47,792 nt of DNA. Origin: Bacteroidales bacterium. Lineage in GTDB: Bacteria > Bacteroidota > Bacteroidia > Bacteroidales > UBA932. Under the pieces are notes generated by a model. That model was not told the origin of the DNA. It was given only the letters and a program-made list of their open reading frames with translations, and made no database searches. Of this stretch, positions 18,379 to 27,302 are shown piece after piece. The stretch lies in NCBI GenBank assembly GCA_017960545.1, contig JAGCYZ010000051.1:83784-131575 (forward strand). The letters are read 5' to 3'. A program made the translations under genes and the position numbers. Position 1 is the first letter of the stretch; every line of letters starts with the position of its first letter.

Positions 18379-19191
18379 CTAAATTTTATATGCTTCCTCC
18401 CTCACCCACTGGGCCCACTGCTGGGCGGTCTTGGAAGAGTCGAAGAAGGTGTAGGGAATGGGTTTTCCAATTTTAACCTTGAAGGTGGTGTGCCTGTTCT
18501 TGAACATTTCGTCAGGAAGGAAAAGCATTGTGAGGTTGGCCTTGATGCCTATCTTCTTGAAGAACAGGTCCCGGTTGTAGAACTTGTTGGAGTTCTGGCC
18601 TATGAAATGTATGGGAACTATATCCCTCTTGGTTTCTACGCTCTTGGTAATGAATGACTTGGACCAGGGGACATCCTGGATTTTGCCGTCAATCTTGCGG
18701 GAGCACTTCCCTGCCGGGAATATGATCATCTGGTTCTCTGATTCGTAGGCCTCGGATATCAGGCGGGGCAGGTCCCTGCTCTGGCCGCCAACCTTGTTGA
18801 TTGGAACGCAGATGGGGGCGAGGCCCTTGAGGTTCATAAGAATGTCGTTGACCAGATACTTGACCTTTCCGTCAAACGCCTTGCCGAGGACCATTCCAAG
18901 GGAGATGCCGTCTATGCCGCCAAGGGGATGGTTTGAGGCGAATGTGTAGCGTACGGCACCGCTGGTGTCAATATTGTCCAATCCCTCCACCTCCAGTTTG
19001 ACATCGAGGTAGTCAAGGCACTTGTCACAGAACTCAACTCCCTCGTACCCTTGTACGAGGTATTTGTTGATCAGGTCCATATGGAGGATTTTCCCGAGCA
19101 GCTTGATTGCAAACGCAGGGATTTTCTTGTTCCCTGCCTTGGATTTTACTATCGCATTTAGATCGATAGCCATTGACTGGTTCTCAGACAT
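18379..19191 (-). CDS. glsA: Glycine-lipid O-acyltransferase GlsA-like (PlsC family)
   Basis: The 270 residues contain a PlsC-like acyltransferase core. SNHPLGGIDG (His88, Asp94) is the catalytic motif, followed by FPAGKCSR and VPIHFIGQNS, which correspond to substrate- and acyl-binding blocks. With the adjacent glsB-like gene it should convert lyso-glycine lipid to glycine lipid. I start at ATG 19191 (MSENQSMAID); the longer in-frame reading would begin upstream of the -7 box at 19215-19222. A second possible ATG lies 6 codons in. The operon is divergent from gpsA, so synthesis of glycine lipid and glycerophospholipid is driven from one control region. Confidence 0.85.
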   Translation of the reverse strand: MSENQSMAIDLNAIVKSKAGNKKIPAFAIKLLGKILHMDLINKYLVQGYEGVEFCDKCLDYLDVKLEVEGLDNIDTSGAVRYTFASNHPLGGIDGISLGMVLGKAFDGKVKYLVNDILMNLKGLAPICVPINKVGGQSRDLPRLISEAYESENQMIIFPAGKCSRKIDGKIQDVPWSKSFITKSVETKRDIVPIHFIGQNSNKFYNRDLFFKKIGIKANLTMLFLPDEMFKNRHTTFKVKIGKPIPYTFFDSSKTAQQWAQWVREEAYKI

Positions 19192-19214
19192 TGGTTTAGC
19201 TTTAGTTACTTTTA

Positions 19215-19222
19215 CAAATATA
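19215..19222 (-). promoter_or_regulatory. -7 box (TATATTTG) of glsA-glsB
   Basis: Minus-strand TATATTTG, 23 bases before the chosen glsA ATG. No clear -33 element. Confidence 0.55.
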
Positions 19223-19232
19223 GGAAAAAAGT

Positions 19233-19240
19233 TATATTTG
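19233..19240 (+). promoter_or_regulatory. -7 box (TATATTTG) of gpsA
   Basis: Plus-strand TATATTTG, 19 bases before the gpsA ATG and 10 bases from the glsA box, so the two promoters share the same 60 bases. Confidence 0.55.
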
Positions 19241-19259
19241 CACACTATTAAAATCAACG

Positions 19260-20261
19260 ATGAAACTGTTCGGAAGGAAATCCGATGTGGCCGTAATAGG
19301 CTACGGAAGCTGGGCCACCGCCCTCATAGGACTGCTTACCAAGAAAGGCAAGAGCGTGTGCTGGCACGTGCGCAACCTTGAAATCCTTGATACCGTGCGT
19401 AACGAGGGCCGCAACCCCAAATACCTGTCCGAACTTGAACTTAACACAAAGCTCATAGAGTTGTCCGCCGATATAAACACGGTGGTGGACAGTTCCGACA
19501 CAGTGCTCATTGCCGTTCCGGCTGCATACCTTAAAGGGTTCCTGGAGCCCCTCAAGACATCTCTTGAAGGGAAACTGATAATCTCCGCCACCAAAGGTCT
19601 CCTGCCGGGAGAATATATGAGCGTTTCCCAGTATCTGATCTCTTCATACAATATCCAGGAGAAGGACATCTGCATAATCTCAGGACCTTCGCACGCGGAA
19701 GAGGTTTCCCGCGGCAAGCTGTGCTACCTGACCGCCGCAGGGGCGGACCAGGCACGCACTGAAGCCGCCGCCGAACTCTTCAGGTGCGACTGCATGAACA
19801 TAAGCTACTGCCCTGACGTACTGGGCATAGAGTACTCCGCCGTGCTTAAGAACATCTACGGCGTAGCGGCTGGAATTGCCAGCGGGCTTGGCTATGGAGA
19901 CAACTTCCTGGCAGTGCTGGTGGCCCAGTGCGCAAAGGAGATGTTCCAGTTCCTGGACATTCTCTTCCCCGCCCAGAGATCCTGCTCTGACCGCAAGTAT
20001 GTTTCAGACCTCCTTGTGACCTGCTATTCATCCTACAGCCGTAACAGGCGCCTTGGAAACCTCATAGGACGCGGTTGCACCGTCCGTGGCGCCCTCAACG
20101 AGCTCACACAGATCGCGGAGGGGTACTTCGCTTCGGCGGGAATAAAACAAATCTGCGACAGGAACAGTATTGAACTGCCGGTCGCAGATATGGTTTACAG
20201 GGTCCTCTACCAGAACGCCAATGCCAGAAAGGCATTGAAGGCCCTGGCGCCCAGGCTATAG
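19260..20261 (+). CDS. gpsA: Glycerol-3-phosphate dehydrogenase [NAD(P)+]
   Basis: GpsA reduces dihydroxyacetone phosphate to sn-glycerol-3-phosphate, the backbone for phospholipids. The 333 residues show the dinucleotide-binding loop GYGSWATA (residues 14-21), SATKGLLPGE with the substrate lysine region, SGPSHAEEV, and the catalytic lysine in AVLKNIYGVAAG. Length and order are normal. The 3' end overlaps the convergent lipoprotein gene by 6 bases. It is divergent from glsA-glsB. Confidence 0.95.
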   Translation: MKLFGRKSDVAVIGYGSWATALIGLLTKKGKSVCWHVRNLEILDTVRNEGRNPKYLSELELNTKLIELSADINTVVDSSDTVLIAVPAAYLKGFLEPLKTSLEGKLIISATKGLLPGEYMSVSQYLISSYNIQEKDICIISGPSHAEEVSRGKLCYLTAAGADQARTEAAAELFRCDCMNISYCPDVLGIEYSAVLKNIYGVAAGIASGLGYGDNFLAVLVAQCAKEMFQFLDILFPAQRSCSDRKYVSDLLVTCYSSYSRNRRLGNLIGRGCTVRGALNELTQIAEGYFASAGIKQICDRNSIELPVADMVYRVLYQNANARKALKALAPRL

Positions 20262-21083
20262 CATGGCGCGGGCCTTTGTCCGCAGGAACGAGTTCAGCGA
20301 GATTGGCTGATACTTGTCGCTCCTGTCCAGCCATTCAAGGGCAAGGGCATAATCTTCAAGCATATAGCACCCAAGCGCCATATTGTATGCGGCGCAGGCT
20401 TTCTCCTCGTCCGTAGATTTGCCGGAAAGGATTTCCATCCATATTTCCATCGCTCCTTCCCAGTCGGAATCCAGGGCCTTCATAAGTGCCCTTACCCAGG
20501 TGTTATAGGTGTCGTAGTAGATTATGGAGTAGTACTCCTTGCGCACGTCATTTGTGAAAAGTCCTGCCACTGCGGTTCCGTAGCTTGTGGCTGAGGCCTG
20601 CAGGTCCGCACGGGCGGGATACTTCCTGCTGAGCGGCACTACAATTACGGAATCCCTCTTCTTGTCAAGACCGTCATATACATAAAGGTTGGATACGGCG
20701 GTGATGGTGTCTCTTGAAGTTCTCAAAGTTGGGCTGTCGAGCAGGAAGAGTACATCGGCGTCGGTCTGAACCATAAGGTTTACCAGCGAATCCTTTGCGT
20801 GATAAACGCCCGTTCGGTTCTTGGGGACGCTGAATACCGGAATGGCCTCTTCGGACTGGAAGTATTCCCTCTCCAGGCCCTTGACCAAACCGTTAGCCAG
20901 GCTGCTCACATAGAGGGAGTCCTGCCTGTTCCCGTCATTCAGATAAACGACACTCATAGTCTTGTTCTCCAAGACAAAACCAGCCTCGCCCGGATAATGC
21001 ATATCGTAGAGCAGAGTGTAGGCCTGCGGGGTACAGGCGCACAAGGCTGCAAGTGTCAGAAGGATAACAAATAAGCGTTTCAT
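20256..21083 (-). CDS. DUF6340-type lipoprotein
   Basis: This 275-residue protein has a lipoprotein signal with lipobox LCAC (Cys17). The middle part is alpha/beta (ADVLFLLDSPTLRTSRDT, SVIVVPLSRKYPARADL) and the C-terminal 80 residues look like TPR helices (CAAYNMALGCYMLEDYALALEWLDRS). This matches Bacteroidetes lipoproteins grouped as DUF6340, of unknown function; I assign the family by recall. It is the last gene of the nusB operon, overlapping rimO by 4 bases (ATGA), and its end overlaps gpsA from the other strand. Confidence 0.75.
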   Translation of the reverse strand: MKRLFVILLTLAALCACTPQAYTLLYDMHYPGEAGFVLENKTMSVVYLNDGNRQDSLYVSSLANGLVKGLEREYFQSEEAIPVFSVPKNRTGVYHAKDSLVNLMVQTDADVLFLLDSPTLRTSRDTITAVSNLYVYDGLDKKRDSVIVVPLSRKYPARADLQASATSYGTAVAGLFTNDVRKEYYSIIYYDTYNTWVRALMKALDSDWEGAMEIWMEILSGKSTDEEKACAAYNMALGCYMLEDYALALEWLDRSDKYQPISLNSFLRTKARAML

Positions 21084-22378
21084 ATTGTTTCTGCTGTCAA
21101 ATCGTATTCATCGGCCGCGGTGATGCGCACCTTGACCATATCTCCCACCCTGAGAGGCTCCTTTGAGGTCACAATTATCTCTCCGTCCACTTCCGGGCTC
21201 TCAAACTGGCTTCTGCAAATATACGCACCATTTACAAAATCGTCAACCAAAACGGTTTCCAGGGAACCTACGCGGCTGCCGTTGAATTCCATAGAGATGT
21301 CCCTCTGGACGCTCATCAGCTTATCAAGGCGGCGCTGCTTCTCCTCCTGGGGAACATCATCCTTGAAATGCTGCGCGCCATAGGTGCCTTCCTCCTCGGA
21401 ATAGGTGAACGCGCCCAGGCGTTCGAAGCGGCTTTCGCGCACAAAGTCAAGCAGTTCCTCAAATTCTTCCTCCCCTTCTCCGGGATGTCCCACTATCAGG
21501 GTTGTCCGCAGCACAATGCCGGGAACTTTTTCCCTGAAGGCCCTGATCAGGCTCCTGGTCTTCCCGGAGTCTATATGCCGGTGCATATTGTCCAGCACCC
21601 TGTCGGAAATATGCTGGAGCGGAATGTCCAGATATTTGCAGACCTTTGGGTTTACGGCCATCTGTTCCAGCACGTCCTGGGGGAAATCCGCCGGATATGA
21701 ATAGTGCACGCGCAGCCATTCAATTCCCTGAACTGCGGAAAGCGATTGCAACAAGTCTGCCAAAGCGCGCCTGCCGTACAGGTCAAGCCCGTAATATGTG
21801 GTATCCTGGGCTATGAGGATGAGTTCCTTGACTCCGCTGGATGCCAGCAGGGTGGCCTCCTGGACCAGTTCCTCTATGGGGACGCTGCGATGTGCGCCCC
21901 TGATGAAGGGGATGGCGCAGTATGAGCAGCGGCGGTCGCAGCCTTCGGAGATCTTGAGGTAAGCGTAGCCCTTGCCGCGGGGCGGCAGCCACCGCGTGAC
22001 GGCTCCGCCGGCAGCGGGCTCCACGCCCAGGGCGCGCGCCACGGGAGCAAGGTCCCTTGCGCCGAACCACGCGTCCACTTCCGGAATAAGGGAAGGGAGT
22101 TCGGCGGCGTAGCGCTGGGAGAGGCAGCCGAATACCATAAGGGAGCCGGCGCGGCCCTGCGCCTTTAGCGCGGCCGCCTGGAGCACCGCCTGCACGGACT
22201 CTTCCTTGGCATCGCCAATGAATCCGCAGGTGTTCAGCAGCAGATAATCCACATAGGGCGGATCGGCATCCTCCGGAATCACCTCCAGGTCATTCTGGAT
22301 CAGGCCCAGCAGGTGCTCGGTATCAACCGTGTTCTTGGAACAGCCCAAGGTGATTATCCGCACTGACTTCTTACTCAT
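21080..22378 (-). CDS. rimO: Ribosomal protein S12 (Asp89) methylthiotransferase RimO
   Basis: RimO adds a methylthio group to Asp89 of ribosomal protein S12 using radical SAM chemistry. The 432 residues have the UPF0004 domain with cluster cysteines Cys13 (LGCSKNTVDTE), Cys51 and Cys85, the radical SAM triad Cys147/151/154 (CDRRCSYC) and a C-terminal TRAM domain. The N-terminal LGCSKN and C-terminal layout separate RimO from MiaB. It overlaps the upstream DUF5606 gene by 8 bases and the downstream lipoprotein gene by 4, so translation is coupled. Confidence 0.95.
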   Translation of the reverse strand: MSKKSVRIITLGCSKNTVDTEHLLGLIQNDLEVIPEDADPPYVDYLLLNTCGFIGDAKEESVQAVLQAAALKAQGRAGSLMVFGCLSQRYAAELPSLIPEVDAWFGARDLAPVARALGVEPAAGGAVTRWLPPRGKGYAYLKISEGCDRRCSYCAIPFIRGAHRSVPIEELVQEATLLASSGVKELILIAQDTTYYGLDLYGRRALADLLQSLSAVQGIEWLRVHYSYPADFPQDVLEQMAVNPKVCKYLDIPLQHISDRVLDNMHRHIDSGKTRSLIRAFREKVPGIVLRTTLIVGHPGEGEEEFEELLDFVRESRFERLGAFTYSEEEGTYGAQHFKDDVPQEEKQRRLDKLMSVQRDISMEFNGSRVGSLETVLVDDFVNGAYICRSQFESPEVDGEIIVTSKEPLRVGDMVKVRITAADEYDLTAETI

Positions 22379-22790
22379 CTGCAGGCTGCTGTGTCTCTTC
22401 CTCTACAAAGTCAAGTGATGCGTAACGTGCGAGCTGGTTGTACCAATCCAGGACCTTCTTCATATGGGAAGGATAGAAACGGTTCTGGTCGTAATCCGGC
22501 ACTGCCTTGGCAAACAGGGCCTTCAGCTCGTTCTCGGGCAGTTTGTCCGGACCGGGCTGCTCTTTATAGATCTTTCCCAGGCTCAGGAAGACTTCCTTGA
22601 GCTTGAGCTCTCCGGAATCTGCAAAGATGGAGATGTCCGCGAGGGTGGTTATACGGCTCTTGATGTCCAGCATAACCCTTTTCTTGTCAGAAAGGGATTC
22701 GGCGATGACGCCATTGCGGGCCTGGGCCAGATATTGGAACAATCCGCTTTTTCCAGAAACGGAAAGGATTTTTGACAAGTCTGTTTTCAT
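22371..22790 (-). CDS. DUF5606 family protein
   Basis: A 139-residue cytoplasmic protein beginning MKTDLSKILSVSGKSGLFQYL, the pattern of the Bacteroidetes DUF5606 family. The N-terminal 60 residues look like a small beta domain and the rest is helical, with a charged tail (EEETQQPADE). No enzyme motif is visible. It is regularly found beside coaE in this phylum, as here (5 bases after coaE), but no function is known. Confidence 0.8.
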   Translation of the reverse strand: MKTDLSKILSVSGKSGLFQYLAQARNGVIAESLSDKKRVMLDIKSRITTLADISIFADSGELKLKEVFLSLGKIYKEQPGPDKLPENELKALFAKAVPDYDQNRFYPSHMKKVLDWYNQLARYASLDFVEEETQQPADE

Positions 22791-22795
22791 ATCTT

Positions 22796-23422
22796 TTACT
22801 GTAATTTTTCTTTCAATTTTTCTATCGCGGCATCCACTTTGGCAAAGAGCGACGGGATGTCCGCATCGTTCACGATCACTGCATCCACTATGTCCATGTC
22901 AAAGTGCTGCGCTTTCATACGCTGACGTACCGTGGCCTGCGATGCGTTGTCGCGGTGCATTGCACGGTTAAGCCTCAGCTCGTCCGGGGCCTCAAGGAAC
23001 ACCACCGCATCCGCCAGGTCGTGGAAAAGCGGCTTCTCCAGGAATATTGCCGATTCCATTATCACGTAAGGGGTCTCCCCTTCGCGGTCGTCCCTCCAGC
23101 GGACGAAATCGTCATATACCATAGGGTGTACGATTTCCTCCACCAGGGCAAGCTTAGATTTGTCAGAGAAAATGATGGACCCGAGCTTTTCCCGGTCCAG
23201 CGTTCCCTCAGAGTCGCATACGGACTCTCCCAAGGCCTCCTCTATATCCATCACAACCAGAGGGTTCTCAAAATAGATAGCCTTGGTGCGGCTGTCGCAG
23301 TCATAGACCGGGATGCCCTTTGAGGAAAGGTATCTTGCCACCACGGTCTTTCCGCTGCCTATTCCGCCTGTAATAACCAATGTCTTCACTACTAACTGCT
23401 TTTTATTCTTCAACACATTCAA
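22796..23422 (-). CDS. coaE: Dephospho-CoA kinase
   Basis: CoaE phosphorylates dephospho-CoA in the last step of coenzyme A synthesis. The P-loop GGIGSGKT is at residues 19-26 and the CoA-binding core (DADAVIF...-like) includes YDCDSRTKAIYFE, VEEIVHPMVYDDF and VIMESAIFLEK. The ATG at 23422 overlaps the end of ybbR by 20 bases; a GTG 33 bases downstream (VKTLVITGG) would give a more typical length (197 residues) and could be the true start. It is part of the nusB operon. Confidence 0.95.
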   Translation of the reverse strand: MNVLKNKKQLVVKTLVITGGIGSGKTVVARYLSSKGIPVYDCDSRTKAIYFENPLVVMDIEEALGESVCDSEGTLDREKLGSIIFSDKSKLALVEEIVHPMVYDDFVRWRDDREGETPYVIMESAIFLEKPLFHDLADAVVFLEAPDELRLNRAMHRDNASQATVRQRMKAQHFDMDIVDAVIVNDADIPSLFAKVDAAIEKLKEKLQ

Positions 23423-24371
23423 AGATCTGCGGCTCCACCTCGTAATCTATCACGGTGGCGGGCAGTCCCGAACTGCGGGCGACACAGCGCCCGTTTATTG
23501 AATTTGCAAATTCTTCATAGTCTATGTAAAAGCTGGCCGTACGCATAGGGTCCGAATTCATTGGGAATATGCATTTGAACACCACCTGGGCAGTGGAGGG
23601 ATAGACTGAAAGGGTCTTTCCGGCGGGAAGACCGCGCACTTCCATACGCACTTCCCTGCTTATTTCCACGTAGCGGCTGACCTGGAGCGAATAACCCGCC
23701 CTTGTGGCCGATGCCCTGAGCCCTGAAGGGATGTCAAGGTCAACTTCACCGTGGGTGTCGTTCTTGAGGTTCTTGAGTTCAAGGGGCTTTGTGAAAATCC
23801 TGTCCACGTTCTCCAGATAGTTGGGATCTCCGTAAACCAGCACGGAATCCGGAGAGAACTCCATGCTCCCCACAGCCGTGTACTGCGGCCTGTAGGTCGC
23901 AATCAGGCGCGGGGTGACGGGAACCTTGCGGTAGTCCTCCGACGGGAAGCGGAACACCACCGTGTTGGTGATGAAGGACTCCAGCTGGACTTCCTCCCCG
24001 AAGATTTCGGTTACGTGCGATGCCAGCGCGTTGGGCGAAAGGTAAAAGGCGTCGTCCTCGCCGTGCGTGAATTCCTCCGCCTGGAAGTACACCTTCACGC
24101 CATTGTCGGCGTTGCGCCCGTTGCGCAGCACCCGGAACCCGGAAGCGCGGCATCGGGCGGAAATCACCGCCGTGTTTGAAGATTCGGAAGACCTTCCCTG
24201 GATATCACTCTGCGCAACCACTTCCACGTTCATTATGGCCGAATACCTCAACGTAAGGTTGTGTACCAGCCATATGCTGAAAGCCAGCAGGAGGCACATC
24301 AGGAAACCTGCAAGGTCCCTCCCGCTGATTTGCAGTCTGTCCAGGAGCCTGAACCGGATCTTATTGGGCAT
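23403..24371 (-). CDS. YbbR-like domain membrane protein
   Basis: 322 residues: one N-terminal membrane span (LAGFLMCLLLAFSIWLVHNL), then a periplasmic part made of YbbR-type beta repeats (for example PVTPRLIATYRPQYTAVGSMEFSPDSVLVYG and the EISREVRMEVRGLPAG strand set). In Firmicutes the YbbR protein CdaR controls a di-AMP cyclase; no cyclase gene is near, so function is open here. I use ATG 24371 (MPNKIRF), which overlaps yajC by 11 bases; a start 36 bases upstream is possible. Confidence 0.8.
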   Translation of the reverse strand: MPNKIRFRLLDRLQISGRDLAGFLMCLLLAFSIWLVHNLTLRYSAIMNVEVVAQSDIQGRSSESSNTAVISARCRASGFRVLRNGRNADNGVKVYFQAEEFTHGEDDAFYLSPNALASHVTEIFGEEVQLESFITNTVVFRFPSEDYRKVPVTPRLIATYRPQYTAVGSMEFSPDSVLVYGDPNYLENVDRIFTKPLELKNLKNDTHGEVDLDIPSGLRASATRAGYSLQVSRYVEISREVRMEVRGLPAGKTLSVYPSTAQVVFKCIFPMNSDPMRTASFYIDYEEFANSINGRCVARSSGLPATVIDYEVEPQIFECVEE

Positions 24372-24669
24372 TTGCGGAATAGTCTTTCTGGATGCAACTC
24401 TTGTCAACCCTCAGCTTGACGTCTCCGTCAACCTTCAGGAGGACCGTCCTCTCCTCGACCTCTGCTATCGTTCCGTATATACCGCCGTTGGTGACAACCT
24501 TGTCGCCTTTCTTGAGGCCTGCGCGGAATGCCTCCAGTTCTTTCTGCTGCTTGCGCTGCGGCCTGATCATAAAGAGCCACATAATCACGAAGAGCAGCAA
24601 AAACATAATCCAGATGGATGCGCCGCCTCCGGCCGGGGCGGCAGCCTGTAACAATGTAATCATATTCAT
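24361..24669 (-). CDS. yajC: Preprotein translocase subunit YajC
   Basis: YajC is a small inner-membrane partner of SecDF in protein export. The 102 residues have one N-terminal span (WIMFLLLFVIMWLFMI) directly followed by RPQRKQQKELEAF and GDKVVTNGGIYG, both family hallmarks. The start overlaps the nusB stop by 4 bases (ATGA). Confidence 0.95.
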   Translation of the reverse strand: MNMITLLQAAAPAGGGASIWIMFLLLFVIMWLFMIRPQRKQQKELEAFRAGLKKGDKVVTNGGIYGTIAEVEERTVLLKVDGDVKLRVDKSCIQKDYSANAQ

Positions 24670-25604
24670 TTGATGTTAATAATGTTTTCCTTGAGCAATT
24701 TGTCCAGCAGGCTGTTCACGAAGGAACTGCTCTTGCGGGTGGAGTAATACTTGGATATTTCCACGTATTCGTTGATGGTGACCCTGGGGTCTATGTCGGA
24801 GCCGAACTTCTCCTGCTCCGCCAGTCCCAGCGCTATGAGGCAGACGTCGGTGACAAAAAGCCTGTCCTTGTCCCACTGGGGAACGCATTCGGAGACCATC
24901 TGGGAATAACGGGGGAAGCCAGCCACGGCGGCCTCCAGGATTCCGTGGACGAACTTGGAGTCCGACACCTTTGCCGGAGCGCCAGGGTTCATATCGCTCA
25001 TATACAGCGGCGGATATGACCAGCGGCCGTCGGTTGTCATCTGTGCCAGCGAGCGGCAGCAGCAGGTAAGCGAGTAGGCAAGGTCGTCATTCCAGTAAAT
25101 GGAGAGGTCTTCCAGGATCTCCTCAAGGGCGGGATCGTCCACCAGTTCCCTTTCGAAGATTTTCACGAACAGGTCCGCATCCTCCTTGAATGAATTCCCG
25201 GGCTTTTCAAGATACTCCTTGAAATAGTCGGTTTCCCTTACGTTCTGGTACAGCTGGCGCAGGAACACATCGTACTGCTCCCAGCTGATCTTCTTTTTGG
25301 CAAGGAGTTTCTGGAAATCCGGATCCGCGCCCAGCATGGCGGCGGGTGCGTTGGAAACGAACTTGAGGTTGGGGAATTTTTCCTGTTCAGTTGGGTTGAA
25401 TTTATTTCTGGCCGCCTCTATGCGTGAAAAAGCCTCCGCCGTGAGGGCAGGGATTAGGGCCATCATCATCAGGTACAGGTCCCGTGCAGCCTCGCACGAT
25501 GTTTCCAGCTGCTTCCCGGCCTCTTTTATTGTCATTGCAGGGTTTTCTGCAAAACTGTAAAGGGTCTTGAACGCCTTGATCCTGAGGATTCTTCTATTGA
25601 GCAT
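24666..25604 (-). CDS. nusB: Transcription antitermination factor NusB (long form)
   Basis: NusB with NusE binds boxA RNA and supports rRNA antitermination. The protein has 312 residues, twice the size of E. coli NusB (139). This is normal for Bacteroidetes, where an N-terminal helical extension precedes the RNA-binding core. The start MLNRRILRIKAFKTLYSF matches the family helix 1. The C-terminal core shows WDKDRLFVTDVCLIALGLAEQ and DPRVTINEYVEISKYYSTRKSSSFVNSLLDKL, the NusB signature. It is the first gene of a seven-gene operon running to 20256. Confidence 0.95.
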   Translation of the reverse strand: MLNRRILRIKAFKTLYSFAENPAMTIKEAGKQLETSCEAARDLYLMMMALIPALTAEAFSRIEAARNKFNPTEQEKFPNLKFVSNAPAAMLGADPDFQKLLAKKKISWEQYDVFLRQLYQNVRETDYFKEYLEKPGNSFKEDADLFVKIFERELVDDPALEEILEDLSIYWNDDLAYSLTCCCRSLAQMTTDGRWSYPPLYMSDMNPGAPAKVSDSKFVHGILEAAVAGFPRYSQMVSECVPQWDKDRLFVTDVCLIALGLAEQEKFGSDIDPRVTINEYVEISKYYSTRKSSSFVNSLLDKLLKENIINIK

Positions 25605-25626
25605 GATTTCAACGAAAATATTTATG

Positions 25627-25634
25627 CAAATATA
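25627..25634 (-). promoter_or_regulatory. -7 box (TATATTTG) of the nusB operon
   Basis: Minus-strand TATATTTG, 22 bases before the nusB ATG. It is the only good promoter candidate for the seven-gene operon. Confidence 0.55.
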
Positions 25635-25657
25635 ATAAGAGAATCGGGGAAAAATTA

Positions 25658-25665
25658 TATTTTTG
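25658..25665 (+). promoter_or_regulatory. -7 box (TATTTTTG) of the PUR-domain gene
   Basis: Plus-strand match to TAnnTTTG, 24 bases before the ATG at 25690. Confidence 0.5.
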
Positions 25666-25689
25666 TGAATAAATGTAAATCTTTAGCAT

Positions 25690-26016
25690 ATGTACAGAGA
25701 GGATTATGACCGGAACTTCGTTCCGGAAGGGGGTTCGGAAGATGTATATTCAAAGCCTGTTAGGGCGGGAAAACGCACGTATTTCTTTGACGTGAAATCC
25801 ACCCGCGGGAACGATGACTTTTACATTACCATTACCGAGAGCAAACGCAAACAGGAGCGTGACGGAAGCTACTCTTACGACAAGCATAAGATTTTCCTTT
25901 ACAAAGAAGATTTCGAGAAATTCGCCGAGGGCCTGCAGGATGCGGTCAACTACATCAAGGACAAGTGCTTTGACGGCGTAATTCCTCAGCGCGAGTACAA
26001 AGAAGAAGATTTCTAA
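25690..26016 (+). CDS. PUR-domain DNA/RNA-binding protein (DUF3276)
   Basis: A 108-residue protein of the PUR-alpha/DUF3276 family, small beta-sheet proteins that bind single-stranded nucleic acid. The core is KRTYFFDVKSTRGNDDFYITITESKRK followed by HKIFLYKEDFEKFAEGL, giving the PUR repeat strand-strand-helix layout, with a charged C-terminal tail. The family is abundant in Bacteroidetes; some members act as global RNA regulators there. The next gene starts 10 bases downstream, so cotranscription is possible. Confidence 0.9.
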   Translation: MYREDYDRNFVPEGGSEDVYSKPVRAGKRTYFFDVKSTRGNDDFYITITESKRKQERDGSYSYDKHKIFLYKEDFEKFAEGLQDAVNYIKDKCFDGVIPQREYKEEDF

Positions 26017-26026
26017 TCCTGTCCCG

Positions 26027-27301
26027 ATGCCTGGAATACTATTGAAAAACGTAACTCTGGACGGCAGTCCAAGAGATATTGCCATAGACGGCGCAACCAT
26101 ACGCCGGATAGCCAAAGCGGGGGAACTGGACAAGTCTTTCCCCACTTTCGGTTATGAAGTGCTGGACTGCACAGGCCTCACCGCAATACCCGGCCTTGTG
26201 AACGGCCACACCCACGCCGCAATGTCGCTAATGCGCGGAGTAGGAGAAGACTTGCTTTTCCACGACTGGATCAAGCGCATATGGGAAATAGAAAGCGAGA
26301 TAGACCGGGACTTCGTCTATTGGGGCACCAAGGTCGCCTGCCTGGAAATGATCAGGACCGGCACCACCGTCTTCAACGACCAGTACTGGTTCTCCTCCAC
26401 TGCGCGCGAGGCCGCCGTGGAGATGGGAATCCTTCCGGCCGTTTCCTACATCTTCCTTGAAGGAGACGGCAGGCCCGATGCCCAGACCCAGAAAGCCAAG
26501 TGCCTCAAGTGGTACAACCAATCGCTCAATTGGGGCAATGATTCCATATTCACGGTCAGCGTCCATTCTGTCTATACCGTAAGCGAAGAACTAATCAGAT
26601 GGGCGGCTGAATTCGCCCGTGACCACGGCCTCAAACTGCACGTCCACGTTTCCGAGACGCTTAAGGAGAACCTGGAGTGCCAGGCGGCCCACGGCGGGCT
26701 CTCCCCCACCGAGTACCTTGATTCCTTGGGCGCCTTATGGCCCGACGTCATAGCCGCCCACTCCCTGTGGCTGAGCGACAACGACGTGCGCATAATGGGA
26801 GAAAGAGGCGTAAGCTGCGTCCACAACATCAACTCCAACCTCAAGCTCTCGTCCGGCTACAAGTTCCGCTACAACGAGCTCAAACAGGCCGGAGCCAACC
26901 TGTGCATAGGCACTGACGGATGCGCATCGTCCAACAACCTTGACATACTGGAGGCATTGAAAACCGCCGCAATAGTCCAGAAAGCCTGGAGGGAGGATCC
27001 CTCCGTGATGCCCCTGGACGAGCTTATGGCAATGGCCACCGTGAACGGCGCCCGCGCCCTCGGCCTCAATTCCGGACGCATAGAGGAAGGCCTCCGCGCC
27101 GATATCTGCCTTGTAGATACCCACAACAGCTTTTTCCTCTCCCCCGCCCCTTTCCTTGCCAATCTGGTATATTCTTCGCATTCAGACTGCATCAGGACGG
27201 TCATTGCCGGAGGAAAAGTAGTGATGAAGGACAGAGTCATCCCCGGAGAAGAGGAAATCCTCTCAAACGCCGCAAAAGTATTGACACAACTCAAGAAATA
27301 A
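26027..27301 (+). CDS. mtaD: 5-methylthioadenosine/S-adenosylhomocysteine deaminase
   Basis: A 424-residue amidohydrolase that deaminates adenosine-type nucleosides (MTA, SAH or adenosine) to the inosine form. Metal ligands are visible in the expected order: His61 and His63 in GHTHAAM, His in HVHVSET, His in IAAHSLWL and Asp in IGTDGC. The C-terminal composite sheet contains ADICLVDTHNSFF. It ends one base before a purine nucleoside phosphorylase gene. The pair could work in series (deamination, then phosphorolysis of the inosine product), a salvage route for MTA or SAH products. Confidence 0.9.
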   Translation: MPGILLKNVTLDGSPRDIAIDGATIRRIAKAGELDKSFPTFGYEVLDCTGLTAIPGLVNGHTHAAMSLMRGVGEDLLFHDWIKRIWEIESEIDRDFVYWGTKVACLEMIRTGTTVFNDQYWFSSTAREAAVEMGILPAVSYIFLEGDGRPDAQTQKAKCLKWYNQSLNWGNDSIFTVSVHSVYTVSEELIRWAAEFARDHGLKLHVHVSETLKENLECQAAHGGLSPTEYLDSLGALWPDVIAAHSLWLSDNDVRIMGERGVSCVHNINSNLKLSSGYKFRYNELKQAGANLCIGTDGCASSNNLDILEALKTAAIVQKAWREDPSVMPLDELMAMATVNGARALGLNSGRIEEGLRADICLVDTHNSFFLSPAPFLANLVYSSHSDCIRTVIAGGKVVMKDRVIPGEEEILSNAAKVLTQLKK

Positions 27302-27302
27302 T

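Noticed and set aside
17283-18476. 397-residue plus-strand frame opposite glsB
   Set aside because: Antisense shadow of glsB, which has clear family motifs; the frame also runs through the terminator and the start of glsA.
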